From: Mycobacterium sp.
GTDB taxonomy: Bacteria > Actinomycetota > Actinomycetes > Mycobacteriales > Mycobacteriaceae
NCBI GenBank assembly: GCA_020438845.1
Contig: JAGQTV010000111.1
Span: 17,854-81,853 of the forward strand
Length of the DNA: 64,000 nucleotides
Direction of reading: 5' to 3'
The notes beneath the pieces were generated by a model, which was not told where the DNA came from, searched no databases, and saw only the letters and a program-made list of their open reading frames with translations. This document shows, one piece after another, positions 26,608 through 36,164 of this stretch (position 1 is its first letter; each line of letters begins with the position of its first letter). Made by a program: the position numbers and the translations under genes.

Positions 26608-27561
26608 CTATTTGCCCCAGGGGGTGAGTCCGGGCAATAACCAGAAGAAGCCGATTTCGATCGCATAGATGGCGACGACGACAATGGCACCCTTGATTGA
26701 GGTCGTGACGTCCCGACCGTCGATCGGATCGATCCACCACGAGAAGGCCTTGGACACTGACGGCATCCACAATTTGGTGACAAACGCCGTCGCAACGAGT
26801 TGTCCCACCAGGGAGACCAGACCCGGCTCCAAGTGCAGATCATCGAGGAGCGGATTCAGGTACCGCAGCATGATCGTGACGGTGGGGAATAAGACGCTGA
26901 CGACCAGCATGACGATCTTCCACGCCGGCGATGTTTGCGGCGTGCCGCCGACCAGACGCACGACGGCGCCGAATGGCGACCTTCCTTTGGCGGTCGAAAA
27001 ATCCTCTTCTAGCAGAGCCCTGAGCTGCGGCAGCGCGTCAGCACGTTCGGGACAGGCAAACCAGGCGTTGAGTTGATCGGCCGTCTCGTAGCGAAGGACC
27101 GTCCACCAGACCTCCCGATCCACGCCGGAGGGAATCAGGGCGGCGCCTTGAAAGCCCGGGAGCTTGGCGGCGGCCTGAGCAAAAACATCGGCCTCCATAT
27201 CGATGAAGGACTCGATCTGGTGCTTCTTCACCCGGTGCATGATGACGGCGGTCCCCGCGGGGGGCTTGATGCCTTCCTCGATGATCAGCGGCTTTTCTTC
27301 AACCTCGAATTCCTGTCGCTTCAGCGCGGTAAGAAACTTTTCCGTTCCCTCGGATTCGAGGAAGACCGACAACAGATCTCGGGACCGGAAGGTGATCACC
27401 ACGGCCCAATCAAGGGTCTCGTGGTTGAACACTGAGAGGTTCGACGCGATGAAGCCGCGAGCAGTCGATGCGTCTTCGTCCAGATGGGCGGCAGTGGTGG
27501 CCAAAGCCCTCTTCATTCCCAGCTTGGGACGAACGAAGAAGACCGCCGTTGCCTCGCTCAT
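26608..27561 (-). CDS. Antibiotic-biosynthesis-monooxygenase-like domain protein with membrane C-terminus
   Basis: 317 residues. The first two thirds hold two similar blocks of ferredoxin-like (ABM/EthD-type) sequence (about 1-95 and 100-190; the second has FQGAALIPS and WWTVLRYETADQLNAWF). The last third has three hydrophobic helices (IVMLVVSVLFPTVTIML; LVSLVGQLVATAFVTKLW; IKGAIVVVAIYAIEIGFFWLL). The layout matches membrane-anchored ABM proteins seen in actinobacteria. Divergent from the molybdenum hydroxylase genes. Confidence 0.75.
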   Translation of the reverse strand: MSEATAVFFVRPKLGMKRALATTAAHLDEDASTARGFIASNLSVFNHETLDWAVVITFRSRDLLSVFLESEGTEKFLTALKRQEFEVEEKPLIIEEGIKPPAGTAVIMHRVKKHQIESFIDMEADVFAQAAAKLPGFQGAALIPSGVDREVWWTVLRYETADQLNAWFACPERADALPQLRALLEEDFSTAKGRSPFGAVVRLVGGTPQTSPAWKIVMLVVSVLFPTVTIMLRYLNPLLDDLHLEPGLVSLVGQLVATAFVTKLWMPSVSKAFSWWIDPIDGRDVTTSIKGAIVVVAIYAIEIGFFWLLPGLTPWGK

Positions 27562-27723
27562 GGTGATCTAGCCCCTCCGCTTGTTCGTTCGGGTACGAAA
27601 ACGGTATACCGCAACACCAGACAATGTCCGGATACTCAAATGCCTTGTTCAGGTGGAATTAGGATTGCTTCTGTCCCGCCGGAAGCCCGGCATGGTCACA
27701 ACCTTGGTTGATAGATTGCCGGA

Positions 27724-28542
27724 ATGGATCAAAACACGATCGAGGAATTGGTGGTGCCAGATCCGGCGGCGCCCGGCACTGGTTGGCGGGAGGGCGACGC
27801 TTGGCTGGCAGGAGGAACCTTCCTGCACTCCCTGCCACTGCCGCACCTGAGACGTTTTGTCGATTTGTCGCGCATGGAATGGCCGGCCATTCACATCGTT
27901 GAGGACGGCCTGGAGATTGGTCCGACGTGCACGGTGAAACAACTGCTGGATTTCCAGCCGCCACCGGAATGGGCAGCGGGGGGATTTCTCCACGATTGCG
28001 TTCACGCATTCCTCGCCGGCTTCAAGGTGTGGAATACCGCAACAGTGCTGGGAAATATCTGCACCTCCATCCCGGCTGGTCCGATGACAACGATGGCCTG
28101 TGCGTTGGAAGCGGAATACACGCTCTGGGCGACTGATGGCTCCGTCCGTGTCGTACCCGCTATCGAGTTCGTTACCGGAAACAATCAAAATATTCTGGCC
28201 CCTGGGGAACTCCTGCGAAAGGTGAATATCTCCGGTGCAGCGCTGAACCGCCGCTACGCGTTGCGTCGATTCGCGCTGACGCAGGCCGGTCGATCCAGCA
28301 TCTTCCTGGTCGGAACCCTTGACCCGACCGGCGAAGTCCTGATCACCGTGTCCGCGGCGACCAAATTCCCGGTCCATGTCAGGTTCCCGGCGCCACCGAG
28401 CGCCCAAGAGGTTGTCGATGAACTGGATGCCCAGGTTCCCGACGACTTGTATTTCGACGACCCGAACGGCCGTCCCGATCATCGAAAACACATGACCTAC
28501 ATCTTCGCTGAACAAATTCGTGCCGAACTGGCCGCGGACTAA
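27724..28542 (+). CDS. FAD subunit of a molybdenum hydroxylase (CoxM/XdhB-like)
   Basis: 272 residues, a typical length for the medium subunit. FAD-binding motifs: LAGGTFLH near residue 35 and TVLGNICTSIPAGPM near 110, the latter the usual isoalloxazine/pyrophosphate loop. The C-terminal CoxM domain follows (YALRRFALTQAGRSSI). It passes electrons from the Fe-S part of the next gene to NAD or another acceptor. The next gene starts 13 bases after its stop behind a clear AAGGAG, so the two form one operon. Confidence 0.9.
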   Translation: MDQNTIEELVVPDPAAPGTGWREGDAWLAGGTFLHSLPLPHLRRFVDLSRMEWPAIHIVEDGLEIGPTCTVKQLLDFQPPPEWAAGGFLHDCVHAFLAGFKVWNTATVLGNICTSIPAGPMTTMACALEAEYTLWATDGSVRVVPAIEFVTGNNQNILAPGELLRKVNISGAALNRRYALRRFALTQAGRSSIFLVGTLDPTGEVLITVSAATKFPVHVRFPAPPSAQEVVDELDAQVPDDLYFDDPNGRPDHRKHMTYIFAEQIRAELAAD

Positions 28543-28554
28543 CAAGGAGTTCTG

Positions 28555-31296
28555 ATGGGAATTACCGTCAACGGCCGCGAGTTCAGCAGTGAGCCCAATC
28601 CCGGGCAGTGCCTGCGGACGTATTTGCGCGACTTGGGCCATTTCGGCGTCAAGAAGGGCTGCGACATGGGCGACTGCGGCGCCTGCACCGTCTACATCGA
28701 CGGGGTTCCCGTGCACAGCTGCATCACCCCGGCTTCGCGCGGCCAGGATCATGAGGTCACGACCATCGAGGGAATGGCAGACGGCGACACCCTGCACCCC
28801 ATGCAGCAACAGTTCATGGACGCCCCGGGGTTCCAATGTGGTTTCTGCACAGCGGGGATGATCATGACTGCCGCGGCCATGACCACCGAACAGAAGGAAG
28901 ACCTCGATCACAGCCTGCGTGGCTCGCTGTGCAGGTGCACCGGCTATCGGCAAATCGATGACGCGATCCGCGGTGTCTGTAACGTCCAGCGGCAGTGTGA
29001 TATTGGCGCGGGTCAAGGCGTCGGCTCGAGTCCGGGGCCGTTGGCCGGTCGTGCCATTGTGACCGGGGCCGAAGAGTACACAATGGATACGATCGTCGAG
29101 GGGCTGTTGCACCTGAAAGTCGTACGGTCCCCGCACGCGCATGCGGTAGCCACGAACATCGATACTTCGGCCGCCAAGGCCGTTCCGGGGGTGGTGGCCG
29201 TCTATACGTGGAAAGACGCCCCAGATAAGTACTTCACCACCGCAATTCACGAGGACCACCTCGTCGACCCCAAAGATACGCGGGTGCTGGATCAGGTCGC
29301 CCGATTCAAGGGTCAGGCAATGGTTGCCGTCGTCGCCGAAACGATCGCGGCCGCTGAAGCAGGTTGCCGGGCAGTCGTAATCGACTGGGAGGTCAGGCCC
29401 GCCGTCATGACGGCGGCCGAAGCGATCGCCCCCGGCGCGCCTGCTCTGCACGAGGGGAATCCCGACGCCTTCATACGTCAGCCCGAGCGAAATATTCTGC
29501 TCAACCTCGAAGTGGGCCGCGGCGACATGGAAGCCGGGTTCGCCCAAGCGGACGTGATTCACGAAGCCACCTATCAGACCCCACGCGCGGCCCACGCTCA
29601 CCTGGAGACGCACGGCAGCATCACCTGGATCGACGAGGACGGCGTGCTGAATGTGCGGACCAGTACGCAATCGCCGTTCATCGCACGTCAGAAACTGGGA
29701 TTCCTCTTCGACATTCAGGACAACGATCTGCGGATCTTCGCCAAGCGGCTTGGCGGGGCTTTCGGCGGCAAGCAGGAAGCCTTGAGCGAACCGCTCTGCT
29801 GCCTGGCAACCCTCGATCTGAACAGACCGGTGCAGTGGGAATTCACCCGCGAGGAAGAGTTCATCGGGGGTGCCACTCGCCACCCGATGACCATCACGGT
29901 CAAGCTCGGGGCGAAAGCCGACGGCACTTTGACCGCGATGCAGATGGACGTCCTCGGTGACACCGGAGCCTACGGCAATCACGGCGGTGAAGTACTGGGC
30001 TGCTCTCTGATCGCGATGAACTGGTATCGCTGCATCAACAAGCTTTACCAGGGAAAAATGGTCTATACGAACAACGTTCCAGCCGGCGGATTCCGAGGCT
30101 ACGGATCGGCCCAGCCCACCTTCGCGATGGAACAGGCCATTGATGAGCTCGCGCGCAAGCTGAACATCGACCCAATGGACATGCGGCGGAAGAACGCCAT
30201 CCGGCCCGGCGACAACCTGTCGGTGGGGGACGAGCCCGAGGAACTCCAGCTGCGCAGCTATGGCTTGCCGGAATGCATGGACAAAGTTGAACAAGCACTG
30301 GCGCGGGGCAACGGCGTGACGCCGCCGACCGGACCGGAGTGGGCGGTCGGCGAGGGCGTTGCCATCGGAATGGCGGACACGACCCCGCCGACCGAGCACC
30401 GTTCGGGTGCGAAACTCCGGGTCAAGTCCGACGGCACCTACGAAATATCGGTGGGCACTGTCGAAATGGGTAACGGAACCGTCACGGCCCACGTGCAGAT
30501 GGCGGCAACCGTCTTGAACACCACCATGGACAAAATCAGTATCGTCCACGCCGATACGTCTCGGAATATGTGGGACACCGGCGCATTCGCCAGCCAGGGG
30601 CTTTACGTCAGTGGCAAGGCGGTCATGTTGGCCGCCCGAGGCTTGCGGGACTACATGTTGACCTACGCCAGCGTCAAGTACGGCGTACCCAAGGACGTGT
30701 GCGTCCTCGACCATGACGTCGTTCGAGTCGGGGCGGAGTCGGTACCGATCGAAGCACTCGCAGCCCAAGCCAAAGCCGATGGTCAGGAACTGCATTACGC
30801 CCAGCGCGCCTATGGTTCGCCGATCAGTGCCGGCTGGAACGTCCACGGTGTGCGGTTAGCGGTGAATCAGATCACCGGCGAAATACGCATCCTGCAGGAT
30901 GTCCACGCCGTTGACGCCGGCACCGTCATAAACCCCATGCAGTTGCGGGGGCAAATGGAGGGCGGTGTGATGCAGGGGATCGGCTGGGCGCTCACCGAAT
31001 GGTTCCAGCAGGACGCAGAGGGTGGCGTCGAGAACGCGAACCTACGGATGTATCGGATGCCCAATTTCGCCGACGCGCCGCGTGTCGAGGTGTATTTCGC
31101 CGACGTCGACGTGTCGGGCGAAGCTGGCCCCTTCGGTGCGAAAGGCATGGCGGAGTCCCCGATCAACCCCGTTGCCCCGGCGATCGCCAACGCGATTGCC
31201 GACGCCACCGGAGTGCGTTTCCGGGAGCTTCCCTTCACGCCACCGCTCATCTACAAGGCCTTAAACGAGCAGTTCAACAAAGTCGCCGCGGGGTAG
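28555..31296 (+). CDS. Molybdenum hydroxylase: fused 2Fe-2S and molybdopterin subunits (xanthine dehydrogenase family)
   Basis: 913 residues. The N-terminal small subunit carries both Fe-S cluster sets: Cys36, 41, 44 and 56 (GCDMGDCGAC), then Cys95, 98, 126 and 128 (QCGFCTAG; LCRCTGYR). A short linker at about 150-165 leads into the large molybdopterin subunit (GAFGGKQEA; PAGGFRGYGSAQPTFAME; GQMEGGVMQGIG), with the catalytic Glu at 867 in KGMAESP. The enzyme should hydroxylate an aldehyde or N-heterocycle. In most homologues the two parts are separate genes, or FAD lies between them; here FAD is a separate upstream gene. No molybdenum-cofactor gene is near. Confidence 0.92.
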   Translation: MGITVNGREFSSEPNPGQCLRTYLRDLGHFGVKKGCDMGDCGACTVYIDGVPVHSCITPASRGQDHEVTTIEGMADGDTLHPMQQQFMDAPGFQCGFCTAGMIMTAAAMTTEQKEDLDHSLRGSLCRCTGYRQIDDAIRGVCNVQRQCDIGAGQGVGSSPGPLAGRAIVTGAEEYTMDTIVEGLLHLKVVRSPHAHAVATNIDTSAAKAVPGVVAVYTWKDAPDKYFTTAIHEDHLVDPKDTRVLDQVARFKGQAMVAVVAETIAAAEAGCRAVVIDWEVRPAVMTAAEAIAPGAPALHEGNPDAFIRQPERNILLNLEVGRGDMEAGFAQADVIHEATYQTPRAAHAHLETHGSITWIDEDGVLNVRTSTQSPFIARQKLGFLFDIQDNDLRIFAKRLGGAFGGKQEALSEPLCCLATLDLNRPVQWEFTREEEFIGGATRHPMTITVKLGAKADGTLTAMQMDVLGDTGAYGNHGGEVLGCSLIAMNWYRCINKLYQGKMVYTNNVPAGGFRGYGSAQPTFAMEQAIDELARKLNIDPMDMRRKNAIRPGDNLSVGDEPEELQLRSYGLPECMDKVEQALARGNGVTPPTGPEWAVGEGVAIGMADTTPPTEHRSGAKLRVKSDGTYEISVGTVEMGNGTVTAHVQMAATVLNTTMDKISIVHADTSRNMWDTGAFASQGLYVSGKAVMLAARGLRDYMLTYASVKYGVPKDVCVLDHDVVRVGAESVPIEALAAQAKADGQELHYAQRAYGSPISAGWNVHGVRLAVNQITGEIRILQDVHAVDAGTVINPMQLRGQMEGGVMQGIGWALTEWFQQDAEGGVENANLRMYRMPNFADAPRVEVYFADVDVSGEAGPFGAKGMAESPINPVAPAIANAIADATGVRFRELPFTPPLIYKALNEQFNKVAAG

Positions 31297-31328
31297 GGCC
31301 CGGTTTCGGACCAGGTTTAGCGGCTGCG

Positions 31329-33062
31329 TCAGCCGCCGTAGGTGAAGCAACCGTTCATCATCGTCATGTCGACCGGCGTGGCGGCTATTTGGTGCGGTTC
31401 CACCTCGAAGAGATTCTGCCTGAGAACAACCAAGTCGGCCCGCTTGCCGGGCTCGATCGAACCCACCAGGTGATCGAGGCGCAGTTGCCGAGCCGGCCCC
31501 AGGGTGGCGGCCTCCAGCGCCTGGGCCAGATCCAGTCGTTCGTCGGCGGGCTCCAGAACGGGCATGTCGGGCTGGCCGACTGACTGCCGGGTCACCGCGG
31601 TCTCGATCGCATCGAGCGGCTTGTAGGTGGAAAACCAACTTGCAGCAGGCCAGTCGGTGCCGAACGAGATCGTGGCCCCGCCGTCCAGAACCGTGCGCGG
31701 CCGGTAGATGGTCCGGTACCGGTCTGGTCCGCAGCGGGTCAGCGTGATGCCGGTGTTGCCTGCGTCGGCAGCCATCCAGTTGGAGGAGAACTGGCCGATG
31801 ACCCCCAACTGGCCAAGCCGCGGCAGATCGGTGTCGTCGACCAGTTCAAGGTGGGCGATGGTGTGGCGCCGGTCTCGTGGCGGGTTGGCGGCGATCGCAG
31901 CCGCGATGGCATCGAGGGCGATCCGTGTGGTCCGGTCCCCAATCGCATGCACATGCAGGTCTAAGCCCGCGGCATCCGCCTCGGCGACGAGGCGGTGCCA
32001 TTGCTCCTCGGAGAACGGCGACTGACCGACCGAGTCGGGCAGGTCGGCATAAGGCTCCAGCAGATACCCGGTGTGGCCTTCAAGCGTCCCGTCCCCGACT
32101 ATTTTCAGCACCCCGCCGGTGACGAGTTCGGTGCCCAGCCGGTCGCGCAACGCGCGCACCCGATCCACCGCATCCTCGATCGGCGGCTCCTTGACGAGGT
32201 GGGAGACCACTACCCTGAACGGCAGAAGTCCGCTGGCCTCGAGTTCGGTGTAGACGTCAGCCAACCCGTCGGGATCATCCCCCACGGGAGGCATGCCGGC
32301 ATCGAACATCGCAGTGATCCCGGCCGCAGCGGCCTTGGGCGCCCACGTGCTGAAGAGCTCGGCGAGCAACTCCCGGGTAAGCGGCTCGACCGCGCCCAGG
32401 ACTCGGATCATCGCCGGCGCCTCCAGCACGAAGCCGTTCGGTTCGCCGTCGGACCCTCTGCCGAAGGAACTGAATCCCGGCACCGGGTCCGGGGTGTCGC
32501 GGGTGATACCGGCTTGTTCCAGGGTTGCGGAGTTCACCCACATGCTGTGGGCGTCGATCGCCACCAGCAACACTGGGCGATCCGGCAGGATCGCATCCAG
32601 ATCGTCCCGTTGGGGCCCGGCGGGGCCGACCATGTCCATCCGCCAACCGAATCCGCGAACCGGCCCTTGAGGGTTCGCCTTTGCGTAGGCGGCGACCGCC
32701 GCGAGGACATCGGCCTTGGTGGGAAGTTGCAGATCGACGCCGGAGGTGAAGAAGCCGCCGAGCAACGGGTGGATGTGGCCCTCGATGAAGCCGGGCAACA
32801 GCATCCGGCCGTCGAGTTCGACAATGTTGGCATCCGGCCCTGCGGCCTCGGTCGCCTCCGCGTCGGAACCGACAGCGATGATCGTTTTTCCGCTCACCGC
32901 GACCGCCGACGCCCACGGGCGGTTGGAATCCAGGGTGTAGACGGCCCCGCCACGGAAGACCGTCGCGGTATCGGGTTGCCGCAGAGCATTTCTGGCCGCC
33001 GGCGCTATGCCGGATTGCCGATCCGGATCGGTCTTGGGGTCGAGGTCGCAGTTAATGCACAT
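31329..33062 (-). CDS. Amidohydrolase family protein (YtcJ-like)
   Basis: 577 residues. Amidohydrolase TIM barrel with its metal motif EGHIHPLLGG (about 93-102), later His in HVHAIGD and HTIAHLELVD, and a final Asp in SFGTDWP. This is the metal-dependent YtcJ class. An N-terminal Cys pair (MCINCDLDP) is unusual and might bind metal or be a longer start than real; a second candidate start is not obvious. It converges on the molybdenum hydroxylase gene. Substrate unknown. Confidence 0.87.
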   Translation of the reverse strand: MCINCDLDPKTDPDRQSGIAPAARNALRQPDTATVFRGGAVYTLDSNRPWASAVAVSGKTIIAVGSDAEATEAAGPDANIVELDGRMLLPGFIEGHIHPLLGGFFTSGVDLQLPTKADVLAAVAAYAKANPQGPVRGFGWRMDMVGPAGPQRDDLDAILPDRPVLLVAIDAHSMWVNSATLEQAGITRDTPDPVPGFSSFGRGSDGEPNGFVLEAPAMIRVLGAVEPLTRELLAELFSTWAPKAAAAGITAMFDAGMPPVGDDPDGLADVYTELEASGLLPFRVVVSHLVKEPPIEDAVDRVRALRDRLGTELVTGGVLKIVGDGTLEGHTGYLLEPYADLPDSVGQSPFSEEQWHRLVAEADAAGLDLHVHAIGDRTTRIALDAIAAAIAANPPRDRRHTIAHLELVDDTDLPRLGQLGVIGQFSSNWMAADAGNTGITLTRCGPDRYRTIYRPRTVLDGGATISFGTDWPAASWFSTYKPLDAIETAVTRQSVGQPDMPVLEPADERLDLAQALEAATLGPARQLRLDHLVGSIEPGKRADLVVLRQNLFEVEPHQIAATPVDMTMMNGCFTYGG

Positions 33063-33141
33063 AGCCGTCCCCGTTACGTCTCGCCACGAGGTGTAACGCT
33101 AGCCGACGACGCACCTAGTTTCTGGCGATCGGCAGGGGACG

Positions 33142-34506
33142 CTAGCGAGATCGTAGTGCGACGAACCGTTGCAACTTGCCGCTTCCCTCGTGGCGGGGGA
33201 TTCGATCGACTACCCGCACCGTGATCGTCGGATCGCCCAGACCATGCTGCCTGGCGGCGGCCACCAGACTGGATCCCAACCCCGCCACATCAGGATCGCC
33301 GACGGCCAGGACGTCCGCACCGTTAGTGGTCTGAAGGACTTGGTACTCCGAGACATGCGGGTCGGACCCCAGTACGTGGCGGAACATGCTGGCGGGCAAC
33401 GTGGTCGACCCGTAGGAGAAGTCGTCGTCGCGGCGGCCGCGGATATCGGCGACGCGCCGAAACGCGCTGCCGCAGGGACATTCGCCCGGCAGCCAATCCA
33501 CCTGATCGCCGAGGTCGTATCGGATGAACGGGAAGGCCAGGTTGGCCAGCCCGGTGGCCAATGTCCGCGCTGCGGGCTCGTCGGGGGCGACCGGAAGACC
33601 GTCGCCGTCCACCCGCTCGAGGATGACTTCGTCCTCGCAGACATGCAATCCCTCGCCCTGGCCGCATCCAACTGCCTGCACGCCGATCTCGGTGGAACCC
33701 CAGAGGTTGTGAATCGGTGCGTGCCAGGCTTCTTCGATTGCTGTGCGATCGTCGTCAAGCAGCGGTTCGGAGTTCGTGCTCACCCGAATTGGGTGAATAT
33801 CGCAGGTGCCCGCCAGCGACGCGCGGGCGAGTTGACCGACGACCGAGGCGTAGCCGACGAGATGGGTGGGTCTCGCGGCCTCGACTGCTGTACGCACATC
33901 GTCGAACGCGTCGCCAGCCGGGATGACGACGGTCTGCATGCCCTCGACCGTCGGGATGTCGAACAACGGCGTGCTGGCGTGCGGCGGCATGCCCGCGGCC
34001 AATACGGCCAACCGAGTCGGCCCCGGGGCGCGACCCCGTTCGGTCAGCGCCTGCGTCCGCCAGGCCAGGCACGCAGCAGAGATGAAGAACTGCCAGTCCC
34101 ACACGTACACGCCGCGGACTCCACTGGATCCACCTGAGCTGAACACCTGAAAGCCGCCGGGAGAGTACGAATACCGTTGCTGCGAAGCAAGAATGGTCTC
34201 GACGTCGTCGCGGTGCAACCCGGGAATGGTGACGATGGAATCCCAGTTCTCCTGGGCCTGGGCCTTCGTCATCGACGGCAGTGCGCCAAGGTCGGCGACG
34301 CTTACGCCCGAAAGGTTGAGGTCGGCCAGCCGGCGGGCATGAAACGGTGATCGTTGGGCCGCATAGACCAGCAGGGCGCGCAACCGACGATCGCGATAAT
34401 TCTCGATGCGTTCCCGGGGCCATGCCAAACGCCCGATGTGGTCAGCCAATCCGGCCTGGACGGACTCGACGTGGGCATGCCGCAACGGGTCATAGGCGGT
34501 TCTCAT
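33142..34506 (-). CDS. Phenylacetate-CoA ligase-like adenylate-forming enzyme
   Basis: 454 residues of the PaaK-like branch. Visible blocks: the P-loop-like FSSGGSSGVRGVYVW, then NLWGSTEIGVQAVGC (acyl-adenylate site), RYDLGDQVDWL with the ribose-binding Asp, then Cys-x-Cys (GECPCGSAF), which is typical of this branch. It would activate a carboxylate as acyl-AMP and perhaps then CoA. It lies between the amidohydrolase and the oxalate decarboxylase on the same strand, but no joint pathway is evident. Confidence 0.82.
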   Translation of the reverse strand: MRTAYDPLRHAHVESVQAGLADHIGRLAWPRERIENYRDRRLRALLVYAAQRSPFHARRLADLNLSGVSVADLGALPSMTKAQAQENWDSIVTIPGLHRDDVETILASQQRYSYSPGGFQVFSSGGSSGVRGVYVWDWQFFISAACLAWRTQALTERGRAPGPTRLAVLAAGMPPHASTPLFDIPTVEGMQTVVIPAGDAFDDVRTAVEAARPTHLVGYASVVGQLARASLAGTCDIHPIRVSTNSEPLLDDDRTAIEEAWHAPIHNLWGSTEIGVQAVGCGQGEGLHVCEDEVILERVDGDGLPVAPDEPAARTLATGLANLAFPFIRYDLGDQVDWLPGECPCGSAFRRVADIRGRRDDDFSYGSTTLPASMFRHVLGSDPHVSEYQVLQTTNGADVLAVGDPDVAGLGSSLVAAARQHGLGDPTITVRVVDRIPRHEGSGKLQRFVALRSR

Positions 34507-34618
34507 GAGGTCACTTTAGGTTCCGCATAACGGCCACAGGGACACAGGCGCTTCAACGGATTTCCGACGTTTTCGAGTAGTCGGCAACACGCGCACCCCT
34601 GCTTGGCACTGCGCAGGG

Positions 34619-35890
34619 TCAGGAACTCGGCGGCAGTCCATCGGTGATGAAGATATCGCCGCGGGGTAGCTTGGCCACCTGATCGGCGGGCAGGTCAAGG
34701 TTAGTCATTAGGACGTCGGCCGGCTGACCTGCGATCCACTCGGCTAGATCGATCTTCTGGAATGTTCCGGAATTGAGGCCCAGGAGGATGCGACCGGTCT
34801 CCGGGCCGATGTTTTCGATCGAATGGCCGTAGCCCTGAGGGATATACCCGACGTCTCCAGGATTGAGGACCTCCTCGCGGTAGCGGCCCTTGGCTCCGAA
34901 CAGAGTCACGCGATATTGGCCGCCGATGACGTACTGCCACTCAGATGCATTGGGGTGCCAGTGCAGGGTCCGGATGGCTCCTGCGTCGAGCTCGAACACC
35001 AAGCCGGTCATGGTGCGCGAGATCGGGAAGCGCGATGAGTCCACGAGCCACTCGCGGCCGCCGGGAAACTCCATGGGCTGCTGTGACATAAGCGGGAACT
35101 TATGGGTGAGGGTTGTGGTGTTGGGCCCGCTGACTGGTGCGGCACTCGGTTCGGGTGGGATCACACCCTTGGCGAAGTACACCTCGCCCTTGGGGAGCCC
35201 GCGCAGCACGTCCTCATCGACTCGAAGGCTCTTGGCCAGGGTCTCGACGGGCACCTGGGCCATCCAGTCGGTGATGCTGAAAGTGCCGAACTCGCTGAAG
35301 TAGCCGTTGTCGAAGATGAGGATGAAATGGCAGGGCTCGCTGCCCAAAGTCTCTAGCTGGTGGCCGTGGCCGCGGGGAAAGTACCAGACGTCGCCCGGCC
35401 CGAAGTCGGACGTTTCCGAACGGCCGGCCGGATCGACCAGCGTGGTGCGCACCCGGCCACTGACGACAAAGGCCCACTCGGCGGCATCAGCATGCCAGTG
35501 CAGCTCGCGCATGATTCCCGGTTGGAGCTTCATGGAGACGCCGGCTAGGCCTGTCGAGATCGGGAAGTTGGAGACATTGGCCTCTCTGCCGTAGGAGCCG
35601 TCCTCCTCCTTGCCCGCGGACTTCTCAAGTTCGAACTTGAATGCGGGCAACTCCGCCTGAGCGAGGATCGCCTGCGGCACGTTGTTGAAGTAGCTGGTAT
35701 CGCCGCCGGGGCGGTCTTCGATGATGGGGAACACGCAAGGACATTTACCAGGCGTAGTAGGTTCCGCGAGGGCATAGTGGATATCGCATCGGTGCGGCTT
35801 TTCCAGGAAGGCCGTCGGTCCGACTGGCCAGGGCTCCGGACGCCTCGTTGTCGATGCCGCGACCGGCGCTGAACAATCACTCGACATCAT
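34619..35890 (-). CDS. oxdC: Bicupin oxalate decarboxylase
   Basis: 423 residues with two cupin domains, each with a Mn site: ELHWHADAAEW and FPRGHGHQLE in the first, TLHWHPNASEW and IPQGYGHSIE in the second. The family converts oxalate to formate and CO2. The flexible lid of the N-terminal active site reads SEFGT where the B. subtilis enzyme has SENST; the proton-donor Glu is kept but two residues differ. The first 35 or so residues are variable, and the start at 35890 is the only convincing one. Confidence 0.9.
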   Translation of the reverse strand: MMSSDCSAPVAASTTRRPEPWPVGPTAFLEKPHRCDIHYALAEPTTPGKCPCVFPIIEDRPGGDTSYFNNVPQAILAQAELPAFKFELEKSAGKEEDGSYGREANVSNFPISTGLAGVSMKLQPGIMRELHWHADAAEWAFVVSGRVRTTLVDPAGRSETSDFGPGDVWYFPRGHGHQLETLGSEPCHFILIFDNGYFSEFGTFSITDWMAQVPVETLAKSLRVDEDVLRGLPKGEVYFAKGVIPPEPSAAPVSGPNTTTLTHKFPLMSQQPMEFPGGREWLVDSSRFPISRTMTGLVFELDAGAIRTLHWHPNASEWQYVIGGQYRVTLFGAKGRYREEVLNPGDVGYIPQGYGHSIENIGPETGRILLGLNSGTFQKIDLAEWIAGQPADVLMTNLDLPADQVAKLPRGDIFITDGLPPSS

Positions 35891-36164
35891 CGCCTCCTGC
35901 CTTCAGCAAGTCCTGGTTATCTGACGGATGCCACTGTAAGACAACAACTCTGCACCCCGAAGTGACGGCACCCGGACTGGTATCCGGAAGGCCGAGCTCA
36001 TGGCTTTATTCACCGACCAGTGTTTTGCTGCGTTGTCTGATAGGCCGCGAAAAAGCGGCGCGCTCGAGATATACTGTGGACCATTCCGGGAGCGGCGTTC
36101 AGGCTTCGTACTGAGCCGGCCCAGGCGAACGGGCGTTGCTGAATTGCTGGCGAGGGGGTTTGCC

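Noticed and set aside
26332-26640. Possible 102-codon plus-strand gene in the gap between hydrolase and ABM genes
   Set aside because: It overlaps the end of the ABM gene, and shows no signal peptide, motif or good ribosome site.
27649-30846. A 1065-codon open frame on the minus strand across the molybdenum hydroxylase genes
   Set aside because: It is antisense to two genes with complete cofactor motifs, and its translation has no domain pattern. Long antisense frames are common in GC-rich DNA.
31995-33224. A 409-codon plus-strand frame opposite the amidohydrolase gene
   Set aside because: Antisense shadow; the minus-strand product has full metal motifs, while this one has none.
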